A stretch of DNA of 64,000 nucleotides, taken from NCBI GenBank assembly GCA_963402885.1, contig OY727097.1, forward strand, positions 18,538,001-18,602,000, written 5' to 3'. The translations under genes were made by a program, and so were the position numbers. Shown in pieces: positions 47,736 through 58,764 of this stretch; within the stretch, counting starts at the first letter, position 1; each line of letters opens with the position of its first letter. The DNA is from Antedon bifida (Eukaryota > Echinodermata > Crinoidea > Comatulida > Antedonidae). The notes beneath the pieces were generated by a model. The model had not been told where the DNA came from. It made no database searches and saw only the letters and a program-made list of their open reading frames with translations.

Positions 47736-48212
47736 ATATTACATAGCCTATGTAAATACGTGAACGTGATTGGTTGAAACTGCGTCACGTGACTACCGCT
47801 GCGAGGATCGTAAATCGTATATATCCTCGAGAACGATGATATTGACCGATTAATTTTCGCGTAATTATCGTGTCCCCTGTTATTAAACATATACATTCTC
47901 GAGTTCGATGATATTGACTGTGTAATTTTCGTGTGGCAACACTCGCGTTCGCCGATAAATAAACAAAAGTCATCTACTGGATTTGAACTCGGGTGGCTCC
48001 ATCGCAAGACAACGCTTTCATCGCTGCACCACGCAGCTTGCTTGAAGAAATTATTCATCTAAACTATTTAAACTATGCATACATAGCGCCCTCATTTGTT
48101 ATTAGTCCTCCCTAAATGTGATGAAACACCGTTTGTGATTTGTCAGTAGTAACCTAGTAACTAGTACGCGCTGAACATCCGGTGATTCGGCTCGCTCCTC
48201 GAAGAGAAGACG

Positions 48213-48368
48213 ATGAATTGTTTATTCGGCCTACCTGATTATAATATTATTATTAATAGGCTTATTGATGGAAATTCTTCTGTTAATTTAAACGACCTAG
48301 GCCTAAGTGAATATTTTATTGCCAAGGAATCATTAATTAGTAATTATCTGTATATTATTCTTCGCAAG
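48213..48368 (+). CDS. Unrecognised 52-codon frame ending at a splice donor
   Basis: An ATG-initiated frame reads MNCLFGLPDYNIIINRLIDG and ends in ILRK at a strong donor AAG|GTAAGG; without splicing it continues to a stop at 48432-48434. The upstream 60 bp are GC-richer (CGCTGAACATCCGG, GGCTCGCTCCTCG) and could be a promoter. Exon-like segments downstream at 49915-50031 and 50433-50489 have good splice sites, but the phase does not fit: joining to 49915 hits a TGA after seven codons. No family is recognised. It could be a first exon of a transposon-borne or nested gene, or chance. Confidence is low. Confidence 0.2.
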
Positions 48369-48495
48369 GTAAGGTGTCTAGGCAAGAGGCTTGTTTACAT
48401 ACAATACAAATACTCTAGGCCTACTATAGAATAGGAGGCCTAGCCTGGCTTCACCCAACCCAGCAGACTTGTTCTAATCTTGGCTATATAATATA

Positions 48496-48679
48496 ACAGA
48501 TATCGCCTTTTATATCGGTAAAATATAAGATTTAACATCCCCTCGGGATGATATTATGTTCTCGGGGAATTATATATCCCTCAGCTGCCGCTTCGGGATA
48601 TATATATTCCCTCGAACATAATATCATTCCCTCGGGGATGTCAAATCTTATATTTCACCTCTAAGCAGGCAATATCTGT
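48496..48679. mobile_element. Foldback (hairpin) element of about 184 bp
   Basis: ACAGATATCGCC at the left is mirrored by GGCAATATCTGT at the right. The inner arms AAATATAAGATTTAACATCC and GGATGTCAAATCTTATATTT, and TCGGGATGATATTATGTTC versus GAACATAATATCATTCCC, form a long near-perfect stem around a short GC-rich centre. TA-rich flanks fit a TA-type target. Confidence 0.8.
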
Positions 48680-48684
48680 ATAAT

Positions 48685-49860
48685 AGATAGCTGTTGCCTA
48701 TCTATTATAAGTAGACAGTTGATAGATAATACAAAACTGTGTTACTCATAGATTTCTAATAGACTTATAGTAGTCTCCATCTATCTATATATAATAGATA
48801 TTTAGTAGGTATGGAATATAAGTTAAATGTAGTTTGTTAATAGGTTATAGATAGCTGTTGTCTATCTATTATAAGTAGACAGTTGATAGATAATACAAAA
48901 CTGTGTTACTCATAGATTTATAATAGACTTGTAGTAGTCTCCATCTATCTATATATAATAGATATTTAGTAGGTATGGAATATATGTTAAACGTAGTTTG
49001 TTAATAGGTTATAGATAGCTGTTGTCTATCTATTATAAGTAGACAGTTGATAGATAATACAAAACTGTATTACTCATAGATTTCTAATAGACTTGTAGTA
49101 GTCTCCATCTATCTATATATAATAGATATTTAGTAGGTATGGAATATATGTTAAACGTAGTTTGTTAATAGGTTATAGATAGCTGTTGTCTATCTATTAT
49201 AAGTAGACAGTTGATAGATAATACAAAACTGTATTACTCATAGATTTCTAATAGACTTGTAGTAGTCTCCATCTATCTATATATAATAGATATTTAGTAG
49301 GTATGGAATATAAGTTAACGGTAGTTGTTAATAGGTTATAGATAGCTGTTGTCTATCTATTATAAGTAGACAGTTGATAGATAATACAAAACTGTGTTAC
49401 TCATAGATTTCTAATAGACTTATAGTAGCCTCCATCTATCTATATATAATAGATATTTAGTAGGTATGGAATATATGTTAAACATAGTTTGTTAATAGGT
49501 TATAGATATAGCTGTTGTCTATCTATTATAAGTAGACAGTTGATAGATAATACAAAACTGTGTTACTCATAGATTTCTAATAGACTTGTAGTAGTCTCCA
49601 TCTATCTATATATAATAGATATTTAGTAGGTATGGAATATAAGTTAAATGTAGTTTGTTAATAGGTTATAGATAGCTGCTGTCTATCTATTATAAGTAGA
49701 CAGTTGATAGATAATACAAAACGGTGTTACTCATAGATTTCTAATAGACTTGTAGTAGCCTCCATCTATCTATATATAATAGATATTTAGTAGGTATGGA
49801 ATATAAGTTAAATGTAAAATGTAGTTTGTTAATAGGTTATAGATAGCCGTTGTCTATATA
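48685..49860. repeat. 164-bp satellite, right block (about seven units)
   Basis: The CTCCATCTATCTATATATAA marker recurs at 48775, 48939, 49103, 49267, 49430, 49596 and 49760, almost always 164 bp apart (163-166). Orientation and sequence match the left block. Confidence 0.92.
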
Positions 49861-49914
49861 TTAGTGCGTGTGTATAACAATTGTTACACCCAAATTCCCG
49901 CTTCTTTTTTGCAG

Positions 49915-50031
49915 CAGCAGCATGCACGATGCAGATGATCAGAGAAAAAAAGGAGCATTCGCTTGTTGTAGGCCTTTTCGATCAGACCATGAATGTTTAT
50001 TTTTATTCCAACCACAATGTCAGTTTAGTGG
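49915..50031 (+). other. Exon-like segment of unknown nature
   Basis: The segment is bounded by acceptor CTTCTTTTTTGCAG and donor GTAAGT. Two of three frames are open; one encodes MHDADDQRKKGAFACCRPFR and then SDHECLFLFQPQCQF. That frame joins in phase to a possible terminal segment after TTTTTTTCAG at 50433 (ERRSLTYTSTNLMVKCKDD, stop at 50488-50490), with AATAAA near 50612. There is no homology I recognise and no phase-matched upstream exon, so this may be chance or an untranslated exon. Confidence 0.2.
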
Positions 50032-50099
50032 TAAGTGAATCAATCCATATCTTTACATTTTATTTGTTAAAGTTAAAGTGTTCCTTTTTGATAGGCTAG

Positions 50100-50360
50100 A
50101 GCTAGGCTAGTAGGCCTCTAGTAGGCTCTATAACCTAGCCAGGCCTGTATTAGTTAGGTAGGCTAGGCTACTAAGCTAGGTAGGCCCTAGCCTAGGCCTA
50201 GTCTTTTTTAAATTGCACTAGGCATTTTTCATTCAAGTTATAATTATAATAGCCTAGCCTAGGCCTAATATACTTTATAGCCTAGGCTTATAGGCCTACT
50301 ACTAGTTAGCCTAGAGGCCCTACATTGCCTGTTTGTTGTAGGCCTACTTCCCAGGAATAG
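50100..50360. repeat. CTAGGCCTA-rich stretch
   Basis: About 250 bp are composed largely of TAGGCCTA, GCTAGGCTA and CCTAGCCTAGG words. No gene is seen. Confidence 0.6.
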
Positions 50361-50618
50361 GTTACTGGTAGGTAGCCCTTGTATAGCAAAATTCAAATGG
50401 CATATTCAACAAAAAAATGTTTATTTTTTTCAGAGAGACGATCTTTAACCTATACTAGTACAAATTTGATGGTCAAGTGCAAAGATGATTAATTTATGGT
50501 GAAGTGTGCTTTTGCGTAATTAATTTTTCATGTCAATAGTGACAATATTTGGTGCATTTCGTATTGTCTGGTCTAATTCCATTCAGGAATTGTTTTGAAT
50601 TTTGAAGTTTAAATAAAA

Positions 50619-51005
50619 TGTATACTGTATATTTGGATACTGTGTCTTGTTTCATTTGATAAGTCTAGATTGTTACAAAAGTGATGAGTGTTGCTCTGTT
50701 ACTCGGTATTCTTCCTGTCACATGTCCAACTGAGTTAAAACATGTGCAATGTTATGGTTAAGATATTAAGGTTTACAAATACTGTACTATCTTAATTTTT
50801 TGTTAAATAAATTTATAAAATGTATACTGTATATTTGGTTACTAATGTCTTGTTTCATTTAATAAGTCTAAATTGTTACAAAAGTAACTGTTGTTGTTTG
50901 GTATTCTTCCTTTTACATGTCCAACTGAGTTAAAATATGTGCTTAAAGTTTTCGGACTCGCATATGTATGGACAAGATTAAGGTTTACAAATACGGGAAA
51001 AAAAT
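50619..51005. repeat. Tandem duplication, about 202-bp unit
   Basis: TGTATACTGTATATTTGG at 50619 recurs at 50821, followed in both copies by GTCTTGTTTCATTT, TTGTTACAAAAGT, ACATGTCCAACTGAGTTAAA and AAGGTTTACAAATAC. Confidence 0.8.
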
Positions 51006-51114
51006 TAATTTGTTATTTTTTTAATCATTATACATTTGTTATTTGCCAATAAGATGAATTATTGTTCTGTATCTGTATTATAGCCAGAAAAGATTAGATT
51101 TTTAATTTCTGTAG

Positions 51115-52085
51115 ATTTTAAGTATCTAAATTAACAGTAGTTAATTTATGTAGATTTTTAATAGCCACTTTATATGTAGATTTTTAATAGCCCAATAATA
51201 TCTATATGTAGATTGTTAATAGCCCAATAATAGTTATATGTAGATTTTTAATAGCCCAATAATATCTATATGTAGATTGTTAATAGCCCAATAATAGTTA
51301 TATGTAGATTTTTAATAGCCAATTATGTAGTAGATTTTTAATAGCCAAATAATGTAGATATTTAATAGCCCAATAATAGCCAATTTATGTAGATTTTGAA
51401 TAGCCAAATAATGTAGATTTTTAATAGCCCAATTATAGCCAAATAATGTAGATTTTTAATAGCCCAATAATAGCCAAATAATTTAGATTTTTAGTAGACA
51501 AATAATAGCCATTTTTAAGTAGATTTTTAACAGCCCAATAATAGCCAAATAGTGTAGATTTTTAATAGCCCAATAATAGCCAAATAATGTAGATTTTTAG
51601 TAGACAAATAATAGCCATTTTTAAGTAGATTTTTAATAGCCCAATAATAGCCAAATAATGTAGATTTTTAGTAGACAAATAATAGCCATTTTTAAGTAGA
51701 TTTTTAATAGACCAATAATATCCAAATAATGTAGATTTTTAGTAGACAAATAATAGCCATTTTTATGTAGATTTTTAATAGACCAATAATATCCAAATAA
51801 TGTAGATTTTTAGTAGACAAATAATAGCCATTTTTATGTAGATTTTTAATAGCCCAATAATAGCCAAATAATGTAGATTTTTAGTAGACAAATAATAGCC
51901 ATTTTTATGTAGATTTTTAATAGCCCAATAATAGCCAAATAATGTAGATTTTTAGTAGACAAATAATAGCCATTTTTAAGTAGATTTTTAATAGCCCAAT
52001 AATAGCCAAATAATGTAGATTTTTAGTAGACAAATAATAGCCATTTTTATGTAGATTTTTAATAGCCCAATAATAGGCAAATAAT
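51115..52085. repeat. 71-bp higher-order satellite
   Basis: Two related monomers of about 35 and 36 bp, TAGATTTTTAATAGCCCAAT... and TAGATTTTTAGTAGACAAAT..., alternate. The second marker starts at 51599, 51670, 51741, 51812 and 51883, exactly 71 bp apart. The first third (51115-51480) is less regular, as in array ageing at the edge. The array abuts a LINE on the right. Confidence 0.9.
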
Positions 52086-52214
52086 GTCGTAAATAACGAC
52101 TATAAAAAATCTATCAAATATCTATCTACTAGTAGGTGATAAATAGGCGACAGCTCTATATCTACTAAGCCGGATAGACTATAAAGCTAACCGCTATAGA
52201 GCTATAACTACTAA

Positions 52215-53710
52215 GACTTTTTGTTATGGGTATCTACGGGTGACATAGAGATGAATCCGGGTCCAGTGAAGAACCCATGTTCAGTATGTGATAGACCCGT
52301 TGTGGTATCACATAGGTGCATAAGAAGTACAGATTGCAACCTTGAGTGCCACATAAAATGTGGACGAGTGTCTCCAAACGACTATAGGAAAGCAAATTTC
52401 ACTACTTAGATTTGTCAAAATGACTTTTTGTACACATACCCAATTAAATAAATGAAGCTGTTCTAAATCATTCACCATCACAGATCAAAATCACTGATGG
52501 GTTTGATCCCATGGTGGATCTGTCAGTGTTAAAAAACAATTAACATTTCTTCATCTCAATGCGCGATCGTTATTACCAAAGCTCTCAGAAATCAAGTTGA
52601 TTGCGGAAAATACCTGATGTGCTGGCAGTCTCAGAAACTTAAATGCTACGGTAACATACAATGAGATACGAATAAGTGGTTATAGTGCTGTTAGACAAGA
52701 TTGTCTAAATGATTCACACGGAGGAACCCTCTTATATGTAAGCGACAAACTTACAAAGAGATCAACTTAATGAGAGATCTACTTATCTCAGTTCTGAAAG
52801 CCACTTGGATAGAAATTATCTTTCCCTATACAAAACCGATAATTGTTGGATGTGTTTATCGGCCACCAAGATATCACGATTTCATCGATGACTTCATCAG
52901 CGTTATTGACCAAATACCTGCTCGTTTCTTACAAGACGGGACAGGTATCCTTAAGCTTACACTGACACACATAATTAATGCTTCAATTGTTAGTGAAAAT
53001 GTACCCGATGACTTTAAACTTGGTAAAGTTAAGCCTATTTTTAAAAAGGGGGATCGTACAGACCCCAATAACTATCGACCTGTTGGCGTTTTATGCATTG
53101 CATCAAAAATTCTTGAAAGGGCAATGTATGTCCAACTAGCCAATCATCTGAAAAACAACAATCTGATATATAGCCTACAATCTGGCTTCAGTGAAGGTTT
53201 CTCAACTGAGACCTACCTCATTCATCTCATCGTCCATGTTAATTCGAAAATGGCTAATGGTCAACTTACAGGACATGCTGCGTAAAGCCTTTGATTCAGT
53301 TGATGGTATTATATGTGAAAAACTGTACGATATAGGATGTGACCCCACTGGCTGGTTCTGGTCTTATTTATCAGACAGAAAACAATATGTTGCTGTTAAG
53401 AATGCCACATTGGGTCATAATAGCATGTACTAATAACAGTATTCTGGGCCCCCTACTTTTCTTAGTGTAATAATGACATTGTAACATCAATTGATCCTCA
53501 TTGTATACTTTTTCTTTATGCCGACGATTGTGCTATTTTGTATAGTGATCCAAATCCTATTATAATTGAAGCTAAATTGAATAATTGTTTGTTAATTGTA
53601 TCACGATGCATGCCGGAAAAACCTAAGCGTATCATATTTGGTACTACTAGACGACGTGTAAATAATGTTAGGTTTAAATGGATAATACATTCATGTATTA
53701 TTAGTTAAGT
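52215..53710 (+). pseudogene. Decayed LINE with a 2A-like peptide, PHD-like finger, EN and RT pieces
   Basis: The first frame (52215-52409) reads FLLWVSTGDIEMNPGPVKN: DIEMNPGP (52242-52265) fits the DxExNPGP ribosome-skipping motif. It is followed by a Cys-rich PHD-like finger (CSVCDRP...HRC...CHIKCG). Next come endonuclease pieces: HLNARSLLPKLSEIKLIAEN and GYSAVRQD at 52550-52715, with frameshifts. From 52770 are GCVYRPPRYHDFIDDF (endonuclease) and then directly RT blocks KPIFKKGDRTDPNNYRPVGV and LQSGFSEGFST, so the end of EN and start of RT are deleted. RKAFDSVDG and YADDC (about 53516-53530) complete the RT. Stops and deletions show it is dead. It is CR1-like by architecture. Confidence 0.9.
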
Positions 53711-54007
53711 TAAATAATGAGTTGGCATCGTATTTTCTGTTTTTGGCACGTCTGACATCCAGCCCAGGTTTACTATTATAAATACCAATACCTTTACATT
53801 TTTTAAAAGCTCCCTCTATGGTTTGATGTATTTTAAAAATTCCCATATTTCATTTTTACAAGTTGGGAAGTTTGCAATAAACTTTGTTGTTGAGAATTGT
53901 TACACTTTATTCTATATTTTGTTATAATTATTAATACATTCAAAAGTGTTGTGAATTATAATATCTCTCGTTTAATATTAATTTCAGTGCATTTGGTTAT
54001 TTTGTAG

Positions 54008-54123
54008 GGTCCTGCAGTGTGTCTCCAGTTACAGATGGCTACTTCCCTCGCCCAGTCGAAGGTCAATCACTACTCAGTTTTTTGTCATTAAAAGATTTCA
54101 AAATGTGTCCTGAATTAGACAGA
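54008..54123 (+). CDS. RUBCN: RUBCN-like gene, exon e
   Basis: Acceptor TATTTTGTAG and donor GTAAGA flank the exon. It completes the split codon from 44897 (Gly) and ends on a codon boundary. It encodes SCSVSPVTDGYFPRPVEGQS and LLSFLSLKDFKMCPELDR. The GQSLxSFLS and CPELDR elements are highly characteristic of Rubicon/Pacer proteins just before the conserved segment in the next exon. In Rubicon this central region contributes to binding the PI3-kinase complex (Vps34/UVRAG/Beclin-1), through which Rubicon restrains autophagosome maturation and supports LC3-associated phagocytosis. Confidence 0.9.
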
Positions 54124-55684
54124 GTAAGATAATTAGCATGCAATGTTATTATAGGTACACAACATTTATGCTGTGTAGGCCTGTCATATATCAACCACTA
54201 ACAAATCAACTAACAATGTAATATTAACCACTAAACAAACTTAATTATATACTAATGTAACAAAATTAAATTACTAACATAAACAAAATAAATCTAAACA
54301 ACACTTTAAAATGTCAGGTATGTTAATGCATTGTATTTTGGAAAAAAATGTAACCTTCCATCTTTATTTTGTGCATAGTCGAGAAATTAAATTGAAATTT
54401 TAAAAAGAGTGCGAAAATGACTTGGTTTATGTTCTGTTTTCTTATAGTTATTTACCCAGCGACCAGATTTAGTTTTTTTGTATATTTCTGGCAATATTTT
54501 CAAATTCTAGTTTGAAACATAGAACATAAACCCAGTCAGATGAATTTTGCCCACTTTGACACTAAACTCTCACCTCTATACGATTTATTTCTATATAATC
54601 TATATAAAAACATGGTTCTATATATATGTAGCTATATATTACTGACACAGACTCTTGTTAATTTCTCAACAGTACTTGATTTACACTATATACAGGTACT
54701 CAGAGAATGATTAAGTTGTAGCTATTAGTTCAAGTTATTTCCATATTGTGAATTTTAAAAAGAGTTAATTACAGAATATACATACTATTCAAGGAACAGT
54801 AAAGAGGGTGACTTATAAGTTCAGTGACCCTACTTGTCTCCTCCCAAGAGCTGGTACATCCATTAAGGTCCCACTCAAGTAATTATTAGATACCAGTTTC
54901 TTCAAATAAAACACCTTAGTGGTTATAGCCCAGGTATATAGCCTACATTAGTTAAGTATGGTCAACCACATGAATTCCAGGAAAGTGAGTGACCTGCTAC
55001 ATATATACTTTTATCAAGTATTCTCCTACTGATGCACATAAATGAAAATTGTGGGTTATTTATGCTGAAGCTTGATTAAATTATTCAAAAATCTGTTGGC
55101 ACAACCTAGATGGTACACATAGCATACCATTTAGTTGCAGAAATAAACCATAACCCACTAATAATATTATAATTTTTATAAATCTCAGTGGTTTGTAAAT
55201 TACCAAGGGTATGGCAATCACAGAAAAAAATGGGACTAAAAGTCAATTCAACTTAACATAAGAATAATGCAAAACGATTCAACGGCAAGGTACTGTCATA
55301 ACATTGGTTTAATCAGTGTAATTTTTAAGGAATAATTATTTTTTCACCTTCATCTACTATTAAGTTTATTTGTATGTTGAGATTATATACTTTGCTGAAA
55401 CTGTTATTTTAAAGTTCTAATAAATAGCGTGGGAGGGTATTATTGATTATTCAATAACGACGGAGGTAATACAGTTGGAGTTGGCATTCAGGAAACTACA
55501 TTTTTATTGTAATATACATTAAAATGCATACACCTATATTTTACATTTTTAAAATTTACCACTAAAATGAATATTGACAATCATTGGTTGAGCTTTAAGA
55601 AGTGGTATGTTTTTCTTTTAAAAGTGGAACATCCCTGATTATATTTCACCCATTGTATTATCTGTAATAATTTTTCTATTGCAG
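54124..55684. other. Intron, no feature seen
   Basis: AT-rich intronic sequence with no frame, array or inverted repeat that I can support. It is the shortest intron visible and the only one free of recognisable transposons. Confidence 0.5.
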
Positions 55685-55901
55685 GAAAATGCTCATTTTT
55701 GTATATCAGAAGCAATCATTTCTGCAGTTGAGCAAATAAAATGGAAACAGTTAACCATTCTTGACAGTAATCATGATTCTGATGCATCAGATGAAGAGAT
55801 TCAAGAATTAAAGCAGCGTATTAGAATAAGAAGAAATGAACGACATTCTCAAAAAATTAGAGCCAAGTCTCTATTCAGTGATGGTGAAAGTAAAACAGAT
55901 A
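55685..55901 (+). CDS. RUBCN: RUBCN-like gene, exon f (conserved ENAHFCISEAII block)
   Basis: Acceptor TCTATTGCAG and donor GTAAGT flank the exon. It enters in phase 0 and leaves with one base. It encodes 72 residues beginning ENAHFCISEAIISAVEQIKW, continuing the CPELDR of the previous exon. Together they form the most diagnostic conserved block of Rubicon outside the RUN and C-terminal zinc domains. An acidic DSNHDSDASDEEIQELKQRI stretch and a basic RIRRNERHSQKIRAKS stretch follow; the Glu/Leu/Lys pattern may form a short helix or coiled coil. The end (LFSDGESKTD) is Ser/Asp-rich. Confidence 0.92.
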
Positions 55902-56269
55902 GTAAGTAAGAGAATCATATTATTCACATTAAAAGACCAGTTGGTAGACCAAAAACTACTGTACCTGGCGGAAGCATATACAAAGATTGTATCACCATAA
56001 GAGTCATGGAAATTATCAACAGATGATGATATTTAATATCTGCAATTTAGTAACATATGTATATGCGTCTGATAATCTGTTGTTGCGCTTTTCCTGCAAA
56101 TAGTTTTTCCATATACAAGGCATTTCTGGCTCTTTCAAATTTATACATATTTGTATTGGCTCAAAATAAATCAAGTCATATTTTTCCGCTTTTAAGTCCG
56201 CATACATAACATTAACCACTAACATAACTCAAATCAACCACTAATGTAACAGTAGTTTTGAATATAATG

Positions 56270-56420
56270 ATTTATGATGAAAGATAAAAAAACCCGGCAA
56301 GCAAAAATGTTGCAGTAATTTATATCTACAACTCGTATACAGTATGCTTTCATAATAAATTAAAAGAATGGAGGTTCACCAGTTATCCCGAGGAGCTACA
56401 ATAGATTAAATGTGGCACGG
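56270..56420 (-). mobile_element. Helentron-like body fragment
   Basis: Read on the minus strand it matches the TTATAGCTCCTCAGGATCA to TTGTAGATATGAATTCA part of the Helentron-like bodies (here TCTATTGTAGCTCCTCGGGA). No ends are present. Confidence 0.5.
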
Positions 56421-56570
56421 ACAAGCCAAACCAGTCGCTTGTCGGTAATCCCCGAACTGAGATACAGCCTGGAATAGGCAAAATCATGTTGACAAATATT
56501 TTATCGATTAAATCTAACCATTATGTATTCTAGAATCATACTGTGTTGGTTTTTTTAAAAATTAGGGAGG

Positions 56571-57070
56571 TTTCGCAACCTTACGAATACGATAACGAAA
56601 ACGGATACGTCATACATTTGTGAAACTTTTGAGCTGATCCCCATTTCATATTCGTAAAGCGTATTCGTTTTGACGAATATCACCAGTCATATTCGTAACT
56701 ACAAAACGAGTATAGTTTTTGATCTATTTGCACATTTTGCATTTGAATCAGGAATGATTCATGATTATAATATAATTATAGATTTATTGAAAGTAATTTA
56801 CTAAAGTAATTTACTAAAATGTCAAGTCAATTTTGATAAATAGCAGTTTTTAAAGTCCTCACTCTCTTTGATGTTACGCTAGGCCTAGGCAGCCAAGCAC
56901 CAAGCAACACATACCTGTGCTTCGCTCAAATTTACCGCAGTCATATTTTGGACGCGCCTCAATATTTCGTTGCCAGGCGAAACAGATTTTTTTATGGCTT
57001 ACGAAAACGAATACGTGTGCGTGACGTATCCGTTTTCGTTATCGTATTCGTAAGATTGCGAAACCTCTCT
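56571..57070. mobile_element. MITE with about 47-bp terminal inverted repeats
   Basis: Left GAGGTTTCGCAACCTTACGA followed by ATACGATAACGAAAACGGATA is mirrored at 57019-57068 (TATCCGTTTTCGTTATCGTA ... TTGCGAAACCTC). Subterminal variants of CGAAAACGAATACG recur inside. Target duplication not resolved. A frame at 56948-57133 overlaps its right end and is not a gene. Confidence 0.8.
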
Positions 57071-57314
57071 ATTGTTCAACCTAAAACAAGTAAAGGCTAT
57101 GTTTTTGTAAGATGTCGAATTTTTCGCCTGTAGAATTGTCTTTTCAAAAGGTTCGTATGCTACCATTTTCTAAGAGAAATCTGGCTTGTTTACTATGAAT
57201 ATAATGCTAATTTAAGGAGGTGAATTTCTATTGGACAATGATTTCAGTTGTTCTTCATCCTAACCAATGATAACTACTTTTTTAGTGATATAAACAAAAA
57301 TATTTTCCTTAACG

Positions 57315-57598
57315 ATGAACGCTGTATTCGATGCTGTGATTGGCCAATTGTGCTCATATGGCTTTAAAGCTCACGACTGCGCATGCTCACAATGTTGTAG
57401 CTGTCAAATATCCACACACATGTGCAGTGGTTCAGAGGAGGAAGCAGGACACAACATGAGAGCAGTGTATACTTTACTTGGTAAAAAATTAAAATTAATA
57501 ATGCCGTGTAAAGATCAAGACAAAACTGAAATTGCTAAACAATTAAAGTATTATCGTGAGCAAATTGTCGGAATTTTATTAACATCTGATAACTAGCA
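57315..57598 (+). CDS. Unrecognised small single-exon frame
   Basis: A 93-codon frame runs from ATG 57315; a shorter start at 57459 would give 46 residues (MRAVYTLLGKKLKLIMPCKD, then QDKTEIAKQLKYYREQIVG and ILLTSDN). The first part is Cys-rich (CACSQCCSC), but its DNA carries promoter-like words: ATTGGCCAAT and CTGCGCATGCTCA (NRF1-like). The shorter start may therefore be the true one, with the upstream part as promoter/leader. An AATAAA signal lies about 10 bp past the stop. The short form is Lys/Leu-rich and could be helical. I do not recognise a family. It lies in the intron between 55901 and 62960, on the same strand as the host gene. Chance or a retro-copy cannot be excluded. Confidence 0.25.
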
Positions 57599-57929
57599 AT
57601 ATAACAATAATAAAACTGTGTCCTCTTGTCCGTTGCAAGCGTGTTCATTCCGCGAAGGCCACAGTGGTAAACTTTGAACGCACATTTCTCCGAAACATAA
57701 TCCAGAGAGTTCCAACACATACATGTTTTAAATTTCACATAACTTTGTAATTAAAAGTCGGATTGCAATAATTGTTTTTATAAAACAGATAATAACCTGC
57801 ATAATAATGATATTATCTCAAAATTAAATATTTACGACATGTCACTGATCTGGCTTGTCCCTGCCACAAATAGGCATCAATTTTACAATATTTTTTAACT
57901 ATTAAACATGTGCAAATCTTCTAATTCAG

Positions 57930-58070
57930 AGTCCTCGTATGACGTGATTTCAAATTGAAATAGTCCCACATTTTATGCAATAAATAGGAAAGGCTTTAAA
58001 AGTATATATAATGAAAAAATCAATTTTGTTATGCTCTGTGTAAAAACAGAAAAACAGAAAGAAGAATAAC
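57930..58070 (-). mobile_element. Helentron-like fragment (minus strand)
   Basis: On the minus strand the segment reads TATTCTTCTTTCTGTTTTTC and GCATAACAAAATTG, matching the start of the A-type body. It directly follows the 3' end of the element at 58071-61410, so this cluster too is head to tail. Confidence 0.5.
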
Positions 58071-58764
58071 TAAATTTGAACTCGTCACTTTGCCGCGGAA
58101 ATACAACAACATGCACATATGTTATAATATATGAACGTCGACAATTATTATGCCATCCTATGACATGAATTAAATATGTTTACACTGCTGAATTGTACCT
58201 ATTTTGTATCATACAGTATTTACAGAATACACTGTATATAACATATACTGTATATGTTATATACAGTGTCCCATCTTTAATCCAATTTTTAACATGATGG
58301 CGTCATAAAAGTGACATATAAAGATAAATATTTAAGAAGATAATTATATTAAAAAAATTTGAAGAATTTTGGGCACGTAAATGTGAGATGCACTCTCTTT
58401 TAAATGCGACAAACATTTACGAAAGAGATAAAAATCTGACTTTTTGAATTCTGGCCATATTATGATGACGTCATGACATCAGATAGACAAAATTTGTATA
58501 TGAATTCATATCTACAATTCAACAGCTTCCATAATAAATTTTATTTGTGCGGGTCACTTTTCATTCCGAGGAGCTATGACAGATTGAAATATACCGTATA
58601 GATAAAAATTAATCATACATTAGAATATTGCGTGCAGAAAAAGATTACCGTATGCCATTATTATCTGAAGAAAATAAAATTTTGTTACTAGTGTGTCTGT
58701 TTTGTGTTGCATAGGTGAAAATACTGGACCCTCCTTTTATTTCAATTTTTAACATGATGACGTC

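Larger units (their letters stand above)
47736..48684. mobile_element. Insertion interrupting the 164-bp satellite
   Basis: The satellite stops after AATAGGTTAT and resumes at AATAGATAGCTGTTGCC, so about 950 bp are inserted. The insert contains a degraded minus-strand tRNA-like head (about 47971-48042; B box GAGTTCAAATCC), a GC-richer segment ending GGCTCGCTCCTCGAAG, a short open frame with a splice donor (48213-48368) and a foldback element (48496-48679). Whether this is one element or several insertions is unclear. Confidence 0.5.

Noticed and set aside
51115-52085. Regular repeats with interspersed segments, reminiscent of a CRISPR array
   Set aside because: The spacers are themselves repeats (71-bp higher-order satellite) and the sequence is plainly eukaryotic.
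56948-57133. 61-codon frame
   Set aside because: It spans the terminal inverted repeat of a MITE.
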